Source of the DNA: Tubulanus polymorphus
Taxonomy: Eukaryota > Nemertea > Palaeonemertea > Tubulaniformes > Tubulanidae
DNA: 64,000 nt
Assembly (NCBI RefSeq): GCF_964204645.1
Contig: NC_134031.1
Location: 3,889,001 to 3,953,000 of the forward strand
Reading direction: 5' to 3'
Made by a program: the position numbers and the translations under genes. Below are positions 1-12,740 of this stretch, piece by piece; the first letter of the stretch is position 1, and every line of letters starts with the position of its first letter. Under the pieces are notes generated by a model that was given only the letters and a program-made list of their open reading frames with translations, ran no database searches and had not been told where the DNA came from.

Positions 1-2047
1 AGCTTTACTAATATGTGCAAAAGATACATAATAAAGTAATTTCAAGGTACGCCATGTTCTTCCTTCAAATATCTATGATCTATTCTTCTAAAACTTAACA
101 AACAAACCTATAAATTCAAGGCCACACTCATACATAAGAACAAATCAAAATCAACAATATAAAATTAACTTTCGAGGTTCAATGTTTCAACAAAACCACT
201 GTCTTGACTACGTAAAGTGGAACCTGGTCTATGACGAACTGAATTTTGCCCTAAGTCGGACAATTTAATCAATTTCCCACTCTCGATACAAAGAACTATC
301 GGTTAGAGCGAATAGCTTTTCTGGTCCCCTGAAGTTGGTTGTAACAAGGTTCCACCGTATGTATGTCTGCTTAACCAGAAGCGGATCTAGGAGGCAAATT
401 TCGAAAGACTTGTTGCATCCCATAAGGACACCTTGTCCACTAGGGGCACTACTGCACCGAAATGCACCAATTATCTTTGTTGACAATAGAAAAGGGCACT
501 CCAAAAAATTTGCTGGACTTGTACAAGTCTCACAAGCTCCCCCGGATCTGCCCCTGTTAACTGATCTGAGGCATTTTTCAAAAGGTTACACAAGACCGAG
601 AGAAATAGCGAAATTAAAAAGAAATTACAATCCGTTATAAAAATTGTAATACTTTAAGGTCTAGGCTTTAGATTTACATACATCTAACAATCATTAGAAA
701 AATCCTTTGGGTGAATATTTTATGATCAGTCAAGACCAAAATTTAGTCCTTGTATGAAGCGTACAGCAATTTGGCACAAAAATGATTATCTAAGATATTT
801 TCCCATCATCATCATGGATACTTATCATGAGCATTTTTCGATAAATGCACATAGGTAAAATTACATTTTTCAAACCTCCCCAAAGGATCTTTTTTTTTTC
901 TTGGAGAATTTTTTCGAACGTTTTCTTTCTAATCTTTTTCGTAAAAAATCTTCAAAGCATGAAAAGCGACGTGAAAAATTTAATTTCATTTCATGATCGA
1001 GTTGTTCATAAATATACCGATTATGTATTTACGAGATGTGATATAGATGACACATAAATATACAGTAAACCGATTCATTTTAGCTGCTCTGAAATATCTG
1101 CTGTCCAGAAAGTGTATTTCCATTTGCTTGTCTCTTTTATTGAAACAATTTTCTGTCTTTCCTCCGTGCCATAATCTTCACCTCAAAATGATGCATATAT
1201 TCTCATGCATGTAAGATGATCGTGCAGAAAAATCTCTGCACAACCAAAAATGTATTTTCAGTATGACATATCTACCAGCATGTCATCCAGACCTGGAACC
1301 TCTCATTTTTGTACTAAAGACTAATAAAATTGATCTCAGCAATGCGGTCTTCAATTGCTCATAGCACCTTTCAATATGCGTCGTAGACCAAAGAGTTGTA
1401 ACTCTAATTTAGCTTATTAGTCAATTAAGGGGTGAATAGTGCATTTGGTCTATCAAACCTACCCCAGATTTTACAAACAAGTTTCAAGTTTAACACTGGG
1501 GTTATTCAAATCACTTTCAATTGAGTTACTTCCAGGTTTCGGATAACCATTATCTGAACAATTTGCATCATTTTGAGATGAAGTCCGAAATCAAGCTTTT
1601 TATTCGTCATCAGCACCATCAGTGATTAAACCTTTCTTACCATTATGTCAATTTTGAATTTGGTAATTACAAATCTTCGTATTAAAAATATTTAAATTTC
1701 TATATAATCCATACAGGCAAGTCCATCACATCAACAACTCACGCAATTAAGTACACGTAGCTTCAGATGCCAGTCCCTTTTTAACGCTAACGATATTCAA
1801 GGTTTTTTCATGCGCTTCGCTAACGCCAAAATGTCGCGGTTTAAAGCGACGCGTTTCGTTGCTAGTGCAAATCACAAAAAGTTTCGTCCACTCGAAATAA
1901 ATCGATCGTGCGTTCCGGTTTGTGACGTTCATTATTTTTTCAAACATGTTGTTAAGTCGTGACATCGATTATAGACGGTTATAAATAGGTATTTGATGAT
2001 TAATTTCTTGGCGGCGGCGGCGGCGAAGAAGCGACCGGTCGATGAGA
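1..2047. other. Stomatin 3' UTR and downstream flank, no gene seen
   Basis: AT-rich sequence with no convincing coding exon. On the minus strand a possible AATAAA poly(A) signal for stomatin lies at 1604-1599. Short open frames at 265-504, 335-640 and 1747-1965 show no family similarity that I recognise. The CpG-rich stretch around 2010-2040 is part of the 3' UTR beside the stop codon. Confidence 0.5.
1599..1604 (-). terminator. Possible poly(A) signal of stomatin
   Basis: AATAAA on the minus strand about 445 bases after the stomatin stop codon. Position is reasonable, but such hexamers are common in AT-rich DNA. Confidence 0.3.
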
Positions 2048-5000
2048 TCACTTCTTATCGATGAAAGCTCTGACCAGGTCAATCGGCAGCGGGAATACGA
2101 TCGTAGAATTCTTCTCAGCGGAGATAGTGTTGAGGGTTTGCAGGTAACGCAGTTGTAAGGCGGCCGGCGATTCGGCGATGACGTCGGCGGCTTCTTTCAG
2201 CGCGCGCGATGCTTTCTGTTCACCTTCGGCAGCGATAACCTACAAATTAATCGTCGACGATATACTAGAAAGAACCTCAGGGCACTTTCTTAATGAGGTG
2301 AGGGTTCACTCCTCGTAAAAAATATTTCTTTTTTATGACCGGTAAACTGAATCTCGGCATTCAGAGTTGAAACCCACAGTCCATGATTAAAACATTTTTT
2401 GGCTGTTAGTTTCGGAGTTAACACTACACTCCACCATCAGAGAAACCGAGTAACATGATTAATTATGAAACCGTCAGAAAATAAATGGTTTAACCATGGA
2501 CTGCGGGTTTTTCTTTTTTTTTTTAATGCAAGATATACTGACCTTAGCGCGAGCTTCTCTGGCAGCTTCAGCTTCTGCAGCCATAGCTCTCTGTAACTGT
2601 ACCGGCAAGCGGACATCTTTACTATAAAATAGAATTCAGCCGTTAATATACAAAGAATGTCATCATAATATCTTCGATCAAATAAGGCAGACAACACAAT
2701 TTCTGTTTCAAGTTTCTATTGGTATTGACATGTTTTCGAGATGGAAAATTCCAGAAGCTTTACAACAGCTCTGGGCTACACCTACCCAAGTTTGAAAAAA
2801 AAAAATCTTGCACATTTTCGTTTTGTCATGCGATGATATATATTGATTTGGAAGCCTTAAGTTGATCAAAAATGAATGAATGACTGAGCGCTCATCATGC
2901 CTGCACTATGGCTCGCGATTGAAAAAATGTTCCCGCAGAAAATACCTATTGTCTCTCTATTTTAGAACATGACGGTATATTTTCGACAGAATTTCATAAC
3001 AACTGCTCACGCTCAGCTTGGCAAAATGACAAACTGGATAAACAAACGACATTCCGAGCTTGTAAAAGAATACAAACATCAATACTAATCAATACAGATG
3101 AATGTGCGTCAACTGCGATGTTGATCTCTCGCCACATTGATGTGATGTGCTCTTCTGCTCGAGGGCTGAAAATATTGAGCTTTGAAGTGTCGGAAACACA
3201 TAGACAAAATAAAGGGTTAGTGGCGCCTATACGCTATATTTGATCTAACCCTGAAGTAAAACTCCTCACTTCAGCTGTGGTTATTAATGATTTGGTAACT
3301 ATTTATTACTCCACAGAGTTAATCTGTGTCTTGTTTCCAGATTTTTTAAGGTGGCCATTTTTATTTTACTATTCCTTGACGTGCATGTTGTTTTCTTTGA
3401 CTTGAGTTGCTAAGAATCCGATCAATTTACACAGTCAAATACGTAAGACATAGGTGGTAACTATTTTTGGGCGGTACCAATGTCAACAGATTTCCCTGAT
3501 TTTAGCTTTTTTACAAAATTCCCTGATTTAAAAAAAAAAGAAGAAAATTTCCTGACATTCCCTGATTTCCAAGTAAGTCGCCCCCCCCGTTTTTCTAGCT
3601 GTGTACACTAAAAGCTTAAAGCATGATGCCAATACGTATGTGTAATGGTTAACGCCAGGGATCTCAAGTTTATTATTGCCTAAGAATGTCAACGTAAAGA
3701 TTTTGTCATAATTTCACTTACATTTCGACACGTTCAACCTTCACTCCCCAGTTATCCGTAGCTTCATCAAGATTCGACTGTGGAATAAATATTAAAAAAT
3801 CAAATGAATATTGGTTACACTTTATATTCAATCCTGAAGGCTAGATTAGATTCCGAAAACAAACATTGATGATAGGAAAAAGAAGCCTATAACTTTGTGG
3901 ATGTGGGAAAGACTGTTATAACGCCATCTCTTGAATGCTTAAATCATCTCTTCGTCTCTTTATTACCTTAATATAGTCAACCACCGATATACCGCCCTCC
4001 CATATACCACCACCCCACCTACCGCACCCCACCTACTGCCAGGTGGTATATCAGGGGTTGACTGTACATGTATATACATGTGTGATGCCAAAATTTCTTG
4101 AATAAGCCAAATCTCATTCATATTCAATGAAAATAGCATTTTTCATCTATAAAGCCATGTATTGCTGCTTGGTCCCGGTGCTTGAACAGACTTTTGGCCA
4201 TAACATGTCATTTTCAGGTGATCACACTGACCTGCATCTGGTGGCTGATGTTTTCACGGTCGGACAACAGTTCACTGAGGTTCTTCATACCGAGCACGTT
4301 ACGTAATGTAGTCGCCGATAATAATCGCGTCGATCGACTCGCGTCTTCCACATTCGTTACGGACATAGTTGCGTTATAAATACGATAATAAACAACAGCA
4401 TCGACGGCGACTGTCACAGAATCTTTAGACAGAATCTGAATTTCGAATGGAATATTCGTTAACATCTCATTACTGAGGCCCAACGCGGGCAACGAAACAG
4501 GAGACGGAAACATGTTTCGGAGTGTTTCCCTGCGTTGTCTGTATTTACGACAAGAAACCTGGTTTTGGGAAACAATGTTTCTAACATCAACCATATCTGA
4601 TTCAGTGTTTCTGTTTTCATAGTGCTAACAGGGGTGGATCAAGTTTTTGGAAAGAGGGGTGAACATGAAATATTGGGACACTATTTACATAAGTTTTTGG
4701 CCCATAAAGGGTCCTCCACCAGACTAATTAGAAAAATTTGATGCATTAAGGTGGATTCTGAGCACTTTCCTGGTTGAAATTAGGAATGAAATATGGGCAC
4801 AATTTTACCAGTTTCTAAATAACTTGGGGAGGAAATTCCAAGGTCACTCCGCCGAAAAAAGGGGTGCACCCGTAGATCTGCCACTGTTTTGATACAACTT
4901 ACTTGCCTCCCAGATGCTCTAGAAGTCTTTTACTAATTTCTTCAGTATTCGTAGATTAGATAGAATTGGAAGGCAACAGAGGTAAAGGTTTCTGACCGAA

Positions 5001-8000
5001 TGAAAAGAGCATCCGTGCTACAACCTGGCACAATTTGCTTTTTATAGATTTCTCAAAAAACCATTGGTAATTCCCATAATCTTCAAATCAGACTTACCTC
5101 TTGTGGAGGTACGTCGAATGAAACGGTCCTGAGGTCGATCTTAAAGTATTGATCGGTACACGGTATGATGAAAAAGAGACCGGGTCCTTTAGCGCCTCCC
5201 GACAGCAAACGACCGAGACGGAATATGACAGCTCTTTCGTATTCTTGTACAACCTAAAAACGACATATGTAGGCGATTGCTTGGGCAGTCGGAAGTATAG
5301 TCCGGAAATAGTTCGGAAATTAAGCGCATTCGGTTATTAGTTCCGACCAGTCGACTAGATAAGAAAACCGAATTCGGCACTGGCTGCGATCAGGGGTGAG
5401 TCCAGGGGCAGACTTTGACAAGAGCACTCAGAAATTATTAAAAGGGTATATATACTGAAAAAGGGAAGTTAAGTATCCAAGCAGCCAAAACAAGGGTCTG
5501 AAAAATTTTAAAATTTCAGTGCATTTTCATACAATTTCTAGGCACTCAAGGGATATTCAAGAGAGAATATAGGCTATATCTTGCGCTGCAGACTGCTGTC
5601 TTATTAGTTGTCGATGGAAAAAGTGCACTGAAAAATATTGCATCTTCAAAATGAGCTCGGAAAATTGCGACGGGAGCACTATGCTCCTTGTGCTCCTGTC
5701 CGGATCTGACCCTGAGGCTGGAATACATATACATACCTTCAAACAGAAGGCTAAAGAGAATGGTATAGTACACAGGATGAGCAACCACGACAACGCTGTC
5801 AGGAAGTAACTACAGCATCCCATCTTTTCGTCCGTGGCTGAAATGAAAACATCGAAACATTTAGAATAACATCGTCAGGACAGCGATGATTCCGGTATAG
5901 TACACAGGATGAGCAACCACGACAACGCTGTCAGGAAGTAACTACAGCATCCCATCTTTTCGTCCGTGGCTGAAATGAAAACATCGAAACATTTAGAATA
6001 ACATCGTCAGGACAGCGATGATTCCAGCGCTCTTAACTTCCGCGCGGCCGTGAGTGGAGAGTGAAGCTATAAATAGCACATTGTAATAGCATGCTAATCA
6101 ATAGATTCACACAGCGAAGCGCTAATACTGGAAGGATTGGGTGACATTACACATTGCCAACTGCTTTTCCATTTGATGCGATAATCAAAACTACTAAACA
6201 GTAGTTTAACAAAATCAGATTAAGTTTAACGCAGCTGTAAGCCGCGATCACACGAGCATTTTTGTCCCGTGCCGAATTAAGCCAGGAACAACCATTCACA
6301 CAGGTGTCAAATAGGCGTACATTGCCAATTAGGCTGATAAAAAATATAGGACCAGGCCCGAGCCAAACTTATTGAATTGCAACTGGTTCCACAAGTGATT
6401 CACTTCGCTATGTCGTGGCCGTTTAGTATATGGTTTACATGTGAACTCGCTCCCAAGTAAGCCATGGGCCAAATTTGACTTGAGCCTGATCTGGGTTAAA
6501 TTGTCCTGCGTGATCAAAGGCTCGATGTAATTTTTTCATTTTCTATGTTGTATTATTACCCGCTAGCTGAATTTAGTTTTATATCCATATCCTCATGTGC
6601 ATGATACGCAGGCAGCGCTGGTCGCGGATTTGAAAACAAAATGTTATAAGCAAATTTTCATTGTAAGCTGAATTACGTTAATCCCATCAAACTTCGATTC
6701 AGAGATACCTACATCATCTGATAGAATCTGCCGGACAAAAAGCGGACCGGCATAGCACTAGCTTACCTTTGAGAAATATTTCAAGTCAAATAAAAAAAAA
6801 ACTGTTTTACATTCCTACGGACTGAAAAGCATTCCTTTTACAAATCGATGTGATCATTTTTTTCGAACTCAGTATAGATAGATAATGAAACAGTTCTAAC
6901 AATAAACCCAATTTACCGGAACTCCCGTATGTCGCCTCAGAGCTGGAATGTCAAATCCCGGATGTCAACTCTATACCGTGTAACTAATATTGGTCGCGTT
7001 ACAGAGCAGGCGTAAATTTACCTACAAAACATTGACTACCTCCATCTAAACACCATCGTCACTTTGTTTGAGAAAAATTTCAACTGTCATCAAGCAAAAT
7101 TAGTGAAATGATCTTTTCTATCTTAACCCATAAACATTGATCTCTAATGTAATGATTGATCTCAGTGCATCACCCCTGCCATCAGTATCCACCATACTAT
7201 GCATTATTGACCGGCTACGATGATATCTACTCGTCCTTCTCATTCACTTTCACAATTCATACCTTCTATCGACAAACTGTTACTCGGACGATCGGCGATT
7301 TTTGAATGCGAACTTTCATCATCATCGCGCTGCTGCTGCTGTGTATATATCATATTCCTGCTACCGTTTTCGATCACAGACGCTTGCATGATTACAAATC
7401 GGCGCACACACTGCCGAGCAGTGACAGTGTATCGGTTACGCCGATGCTATACATACCCATACGACGATGACGGAGAGGCAGAGAGAGTGTGAGGAGAGAG
7501 AGGCAGAGCAGAAAGAGACGTTAAGAGACCTGCCACCATCCACTCTACATGCATATTCCCGATAATGAGAGTGGATGGCGTTAACCAACGCTATTCGGAA
7601 TAACAGATTTGGAATAACGGATAGCTGGGGATGCTGCAGAAATCGATGCTAAATTTCTAGATACTGTCCATAGTTATCAGGTTTACTTTTGACTAGGAAT
7701 TAGGAATTATGAATTCACTTACGCTCCAACCCTTTCCATGGTATATAGAGCGAGACTATATACAATATTTACAAAACAACAGAAAATATAAACTCTTAAC
7801 AAAATATAACAAAGTTATTAACAATACATAGATACACTATCTAAAATATAATAATTCAATGATCTATACAAATCTAAGCCTATTTTGATGAATTTAGCTA
7901 ACCGGGTTGTTAGAGTTCAAGACTATCAAGGTTTCCAAAAGTAAAGTACAAGCTAATAAAACTAATTCATCACCTAAAATATTACAAAATGATTCTATCT

Positions 8001-8942
8001 AACTGAAGGTTTGATAATCTATTCGCAGGTAAAAGATAAGACTCAATCCAAAAATTTGAATTAACTGATTACTTAATCATCTGATTGTGTCATGCAACGC
8101 CCCCTGATGAACATACTCAGAAACAGATGACATTGAAACGCGGCACGAGTTACACGTCAACGTGTAACAGCTGAGCAATTTTTAGCTGAAAAGCGAAGTG
8201 AAAATACGCTTTTGCCACTCAACTATTCAATATGAAAATTCTAAAAAATAACCATATGAAATGAGATGGGAAACAGTCAGATATTTCAATACGTACGAAA
8301 ATTGCGTAAGGTTCTACCATACATGTACTTCAAACGTTGGCACTTTTACAAATTTGATCTCGTGGGCGGACTATTGTATTCGCTATGGGCTCGAATTCTA
8401 CTGTCTCAAGATGAATTAGTAGATCGCAATATGCATGACGAAATGACAAATGTAAATTCCAACAATTGTTGCCGGGCTTTTTTAGACTGAAGAAAGGTAG
8501 TTCCCCGAAATAATTCTAGTATTTTCAGATAAACTTATTAAACTCAACAGTTGTGGGATTTGACATTTCTTTTCCAAGTCTAAAATTGACGCCTAGATTT
8601 TGTTGATTTGGATGTTTTGACTACCGTATGATACAACAGTTATCAAAAGCAAACAGTTAGGATAATAAAACAGCCCGTAAACTACATAAAAATCCGATAA
8701 AATGTAAAAATTGTATCTATCCAGAACGAACTTCCTACAAAGTATTTTTTATCACGATTCAGTCGTTCTCGTGAAAAAAAGACAATCAAAACACTTCAAA
8801 AATTTAAAAAAAAAATACCAACAAACCTACCATCTTCTAAATCATCTTTATTTTTTGACTTGAACGTCGTTGATGGGCCCGGATCGGCGTAGCCACCATC
8901 ATCTCGATTATTATGATAAGCGGGACCGACTTTTGATTCCAT
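2048..8942 (-). CDS. STOM: Stomatin (band 7 / PHB-domain membrane protein), seven-exon form
   Basis: Integral membrane scaffold that inserts from the cytoplasmic side as a hairpin and oligomerises to organise cholesterol-rich membrane and modulate ion channels. Exons, in transcript order: 8942-8831, 5837-5737, 5253-5098, 4435-4232, 3777-3722, 2621-2543, 2239-2048; they sum to 900 nt (299 aa; vertebrate stomatin is about 288). All junctions are GT-AG and phases agree. Residues 1-37 are a variable acidic tail. Then come an M-G-C-C palmitoylation-like motif (about 43-46), a hydrophobic hairpin with the conserved proline (T-I-P), and the PHB domain with [11 protein letters not shown] and [11 protein letters not shown]. 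The C-terminal helix carries [10 protein letters not shown] and the end has [13 protein letters not shown] and N-S-T-I-V-F-P-L-P. The family is certain; stomatin versus a MEC-2/STOML3-like paralogue is less so. Confidence 0.93.
3345..3590. repeat. Dispersed repeat, copy also at 30790-31045
   Basis: The two stretches share CACAGTCAAATACGTAAGAC, the block TTTTTTACAAAATTCCC, and a final CCTGATTTCCA-GTAAGT near GTGGCGCC or TCGCCCC. Both lie in introns and look like decayed copies of one transposon family without coding sequence. Confidence 0.55.
3972..4066. mobile_element. Short MITE of the same family (family 1, copy 1)
   Basis: Ends read AGTCAACCACCGATATACCG and, on the other side, the inverted GGTATATCAGGGGTTGACTG, flanked by TA. 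It lies in the stomatin intron between exons 3777-3722 and 4435-4232. It is shorter and more diverged than the copy at 11567-11769. Confidence 0.6.
5762..6025. repeat. 132-bp tandem duplication covering most of stomatin common exon 2
   Basis: Unit 5762-5893 is repeated, apparently without change, at 5894-6025. The unit contains the acceptor and the first 76 bases of the exon 5737-5837, plus part of the upstream intron. The second copy lacks the end of the exon and its donor. If its acceptor (5970-5971) were used, translation would run T-I-P-E-S-S-L-S and stop, so only the copy at 5737-5837 makes full-length stomatin. Confidence 0.9.
6026..8830. other. Stomatin intron, no further gene seen
   Basis: Non-coding intron sequence between the common exons and the form-a first exon. 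It holds one copy of the AGCCGCGATCACAC-type repeat (about 6240-6524). The open frames at 7220-7492 and 8266-8490 are unsupported by splice sites or similarity. Confidence 0.6.
6240..6524. mobile_element. Repeat with GCCGCGATCACAC end and GGCCAAATTTGGC words (family 3, copy 1)
   Basis: Begins GCCGCGATCACACGAGC and ends near TGCGTGATCAAAGGCTC, a decayed inverted end. The interior contains several words of the type CGGGCC, AAATTTG and GCCTGATCTG found in all copies. Relatives: 17446-17725, 19795-19995 and 34421-34650. Confidence 0.6.
8831..8942 (-). CDS. Stomatin first coding exon, nearest alternative (form a)
   Basis: Starts at the ATG at 8942-8940 and ends at a GTAGGT donor at 8830-8825. It encodes 37 residues plus one base (phase 1). 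Joined to the common exon at 5837, that base completes an alanine codon and leads into T-D-E-K-M-G-C-C. The tail is polar and acidic, ending D-D-L-E-D. It is one of seven candidate first exons and the closest to the common exons. Confidence 0.82.
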
Positions 8943-9335
8943 GTCGATGAATTCGCGATCACGACAACGATATCCTCAAAAATACGACGCGGTTTTTTAA
9001 ATATTCTATCGCTCTTTCCGAACGCCAATGCTCGTCCCCGAGACCGACCGACGAGGAGCTCCGTCGTTACACTAACTATATAAAACAACAGGGAACTCCA
9101 TATATGTATAATTCTAATTATCCAATGAGGCTTTAATCCACGTAGGTACAAATGATACACAACCTGTTGTGGTCATTATTACCTCTACATCATCAATTAT
9201 CATACACAACAATAGCGCACTGTATCATCAACTGCTGGTTACCAGCAATCAATGGAATAGTTTGTGCATAGCTTAACAGTGGTGTCGCAATAATGCGCAG
9301 ACCGTATCCGTTGTGGTGCTGTAACCAGTATGGAC

Positions 9336-10357
9336 ATCTATATACTCGCGTGCCATATTTTCTAAAAGATGGATTCATCAAGCGGAATGAGCTCGATGAG
9401 AGAAAAGATAAATTAGGGGCCATCCGATGAAGTTTGTGCCTAAGAAGATTTGTACGGAAGTCTATGAAAAAGCTTGGGAAGGAGGAGAGGTCGATGGACC
9501 TAGAGACTTAGTCGAACTGGACCAAGACCCACCCCCCACCCCCCCCACCGGGGCTGGCTGAGGGACAGTGTGTACTAATAATGATAATATATAAGTGTAG
9601 TTTAAGTATATTACGAAAAAGTTTATGTTTGCTTATGGAGAAAGGTGAGGTTGATGGACATTGAGACTACATTGAGAAAATCACAGAAATTACAAACAGT
9701 TTGGGGAATGAACATGAGCCCCCTCCCTAGACCAGGCTGGGGACAGCGTACTAATTTATCAAGTAGGATTGTCTTTATTTTTATGAACTCTAAATAAACA
9801 CATCACACATTTGTGCTTGAATATAATCTAAAATTCAGAATTACGCCACAGGATTTTTCGAAAGTTGAAATGAGATCATATTCAAAAAATAAAACGTTCG
9901 TTTGATGAAGGCATCATTTGAAGGTTTGTATCGGAAAGTCTAAATCGCGAACGGAACATACAGCAGTATGAAAAATGTCTAATGAAAACATACTGAACTT
10001 TTAAAACATTTATTACTACCGGTACGCAACTGGAATGTCTTACGGAAATTGCATCTAAACATTTCATGTTAGATCGGTCGAGTTTTAAATGTCCCTAATC
10101 CCCACAAGGAAAAATAAATATGCGCCATTTTGTTAGCAAGTTATCTGCAGATTTCAGATATAAGATTTTTCTGAACGTTGAATGCAATAAATAACCATAT
10201 TGTTGTTCTCATAATCTATAATGAATGACTCAATGGAATACCAGGGATGCCCATACATCTACATACTTGCGTGCCATATTTTCTAAAAGATTGATTCATC
10301 AAGCGGAATGAGCTTGATGAGAGATGAAGAGAAATTAGGGGCAATTCGATGAAGTTT
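9336..10357. repeat. Direct duplicate of a ~100-bp segment in a stomatin intron
   Basis: About 9336-9433 and 10256-10357 share a near-identical stretch containing CGTGCCATATTTTCTAAAAG and the sequence around GATTCATCAAGCGGAATGAG. Between them, 9465-9585 and 9630-9755 are a second looser pair (gagaggtcgatgga, C-rich run, ggctgg, gtactaat). No coding potential is evident; this is a decayed local duplication or transposon remnant. Confidence 0.6.
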
Positions 10358-11566
10358 GATACTTAATAAATGCAACATCAGATGAGAATACAGAACTAAT
10401 AGTGACCACACCCGATTAAACATCAGTACTTGACACAAGACTTACGTTTCTACTAATCAAACTCCAGACACCCATCAAGATCTGCATGGGTGAGTTGGGT
10501 GTAACTATGATAGGTTATGAAATTTATAATACGCGCTCGAGAAAGCAGCTTCTTAAACCTAGTTCTGTGAAATATTCATATTCAGTGCACATAATTTAGC
10601 AAACAATTCCAGACAATTTTAAATAAACCTTTTTCAAATTTTTGATAACAAAAACTGCGCAAAGAAATTCAGAAACGCGAGAAAACAAACACTACCACCA
10701 TAAAATGAAAATTTTGCTAAATACTTTTATTCGCACCGGCACCAAAACAAAAACAAAAACGTTCCTTCTAATTTCCCCACCAAAACATATATCAACGCAA
10801 CGAAACAAATATTGAGGGTGAGAAAACAAAAATTTGTTTTCTCAAAATAAAATTTTTTTTTGCGGTCAAAAAAATCCGGCATGGCCCGAATGAGCCACCA
10901 TAAATAATCAATTGTCTATGGAAATATTTGGCTTTGCAGGTTTAACCAAGCATTGACAATGGGAATGTCCTTAACATAAATGAATTGACATACTTTATAG
11001 GATCATAAACTTAACTAAGCTTCCTTTATTTTCAATGACTAGGTTCGTACATCAATATAATTTAGGTTCCTGCTTATAATAATGAAAGCAAATTTTTCTC
11101 TTTCAAAACTTAACGATTCCACATGGAAGTAATCTATTTTCTCCCTCCCCTGAGCATAAAAGGACAGTTCTGCCGAGACTATATAACATATAAATAATTT
11201 ACTGATTTTATGTAACGAGCTATGAATGAATAAACTAGGTTTAGCCGAATGAATGCCTCTTGAATATAGGACAAACTGTATCAGTTTGCTTTAGTTGTTC
11301 TTAGTTCCGATAGCTGAACGAGAAATCGATAACGACAGAACTGTTTATTCATTTGTCCGCGAGATAACATATGATTCGATTGATCGACCGACCGATCGTA
11401 ACAATGATCATCGTCGCCGTATCAACATCCATTTATTATTCGCGCGACGACGAATAAAATACGTACGTAAGGAAAGTAAGGAAAATCGATTTCGTTTCGG
11501 ATAACGATTAGATCAGGTCACGAAAATAGTTCACAGACGCGAAACCAATAGATATCCAAATGACAA

Positions 11567-11769
11567 TACAGTCAACCCCCGATATACCACTTACATCGGT
11601 GCAGAACGATTTTGGCGGTATACAAAGTGTGGCTGTATATCGGGGGTATTTTTGCTACGTATTTGTATAGATTTGCTACGTATTTGTATAGAGATGTATG
11701 TTGAGAAAACCTGGCGGTAGGCGGCAGTGGCGGTATATGGAAGGGCGGTATATCGGGGGTTGACTGTAT
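11567..11769. mobile_element. MITE with ~20-bp inverted ends, TA-flanked (family 1, copy 2)
   Basis: Terminal inverted repeats CAGTCAACCCCCGATATACC face each other, with TA on both sides, which suggests a mariner/Tc1-type non-autonomous element. Internal sequence has no coding potential. A shorter relative lies at 3972-4066. Confidence 0.7.
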
Positions 11770-12370
11770 ATAGGCATATAGGCTCTACTACTTGAGGCAG
11801 ATCCATTTGAATTGGATATCTATTAAACAACAACATTTTCAATGCCATATTTGAAGTCATCAGTGGAGATATTCATATCTTTAATCTCTTATTTATTTGA
11901 CTGGTAATTATCAAAACTGTTGCGATTAGATTTCGTTTCGATTCGTTTTGATTACGAACCCACCACACCTGCCGGGTACGAAACGGAGCGCTAGATTTGG
12001 AAATCGGAAACCGAAGTACAAAATCTATATTCTTGACCCAAAAAAAGGATCAGACACCTTGCACTGAATTTCATGATTCCCTTTTAGGAACATGCCACCC
12101 CCTCCACCCAACAAGTGATGAATTCTGGTAACGCCAACAAATTACTAGTACTGAATAGATATTACACTGATAATTATAAGGATTTGTAGGAGCTTACATA
12201 CTGCATGTATGGCGTATACAACAATGATCCCGATAAAGAATTGGCAAAATATTTGTCGTTATTATTGATTTTCCGTTTATGCAATAACACGAACAGGATA
12301 TTTCTATTTGAGTTCGGAGCGTATCAATACACCACCCGTGTGGAGGCATCGGTACTACCACTCCGCCTAC

Positions 12371-12700
12371 CTGTACCAAAACTAAACCCACTTCTTGCCC
12401 TAACAAAGGAACATAATTTCTGAACGCTCCCCTACAATTCCTATATACTACAAAGAGAAAGCCTTACTTCGAGATGCATCGTCGATGTGATCTCCCGTAT
12501 AATGAGAAGTCGAAGTGGAAGTCTTCACTGGTTACTCCTGTACCAAAATCTAAACCCAACTCCCTCCCCTAACAGTTCCGAACGCCCTCTAACATGAATT
12601 CAAATATACTACGAATAGAAAGCCTTACTTCGAGTTGCATCGTCGATGTGATCTCCCGTATAATGAGAAGTTGAAGTAGAAGGCTTCACTGGGTTCCCTT
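12371..12700 (-). repeat. Degenerate tandem duplication (~165 bp) copying part of a stomatin first exon
   Basis: Two units, about 12371-12536 and 12537-12700, share the C-T-G-T-A-C-C-A-A-A-A start, the pyrimidine-rich middle and the exon end with its GTAAGG donor. The copy at 12468-12537 keeps the 3' part of the exon (S-T-S-T-S-H-Y-T-G-D-H-I-D-D-A-S-R) and a good donor at 12467-12462. It has no in-frame ATG and has an in-frame TAA just upstream, so on its own it looks like a dead exon copy. Confidence 0.7.
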
Positions 12701-12740
12701 GCTTATCCATCGGGTAAATACGTTCTCTACTGTCTGACAT
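12629..12740 (-). CDS. Candidate alternative first coding exon of stomatin (form b)
   Basis: Begins at ATG 12740-12738 (M-S-D-S-R-E-R-I-Y-P) and ends at a GTAAGG donor at 12628-12623, leaving one base (phase 1), so it splices in frame to the common exon at 5837 and reads on as T-T-D-E-K. It codes for 37 residues rich in Ser, Thr and Asp, ending H-I-D-D-A-T-R. It has exactly the same length (112 nt) as the exon at 8831-8942, but no clear sequence similarity to it. A partial duplicate lies immediately downstream in transcript terms (12468-12537). Confidence 0.68.

Noticed and set aside
5894-5969. Second copy of stomatin exon 2 as a mutually exclusive exon
   Set aside because: The copy lacks the exon's 3' end and donor and runs into a stop, so it cannot replace the normal exon.
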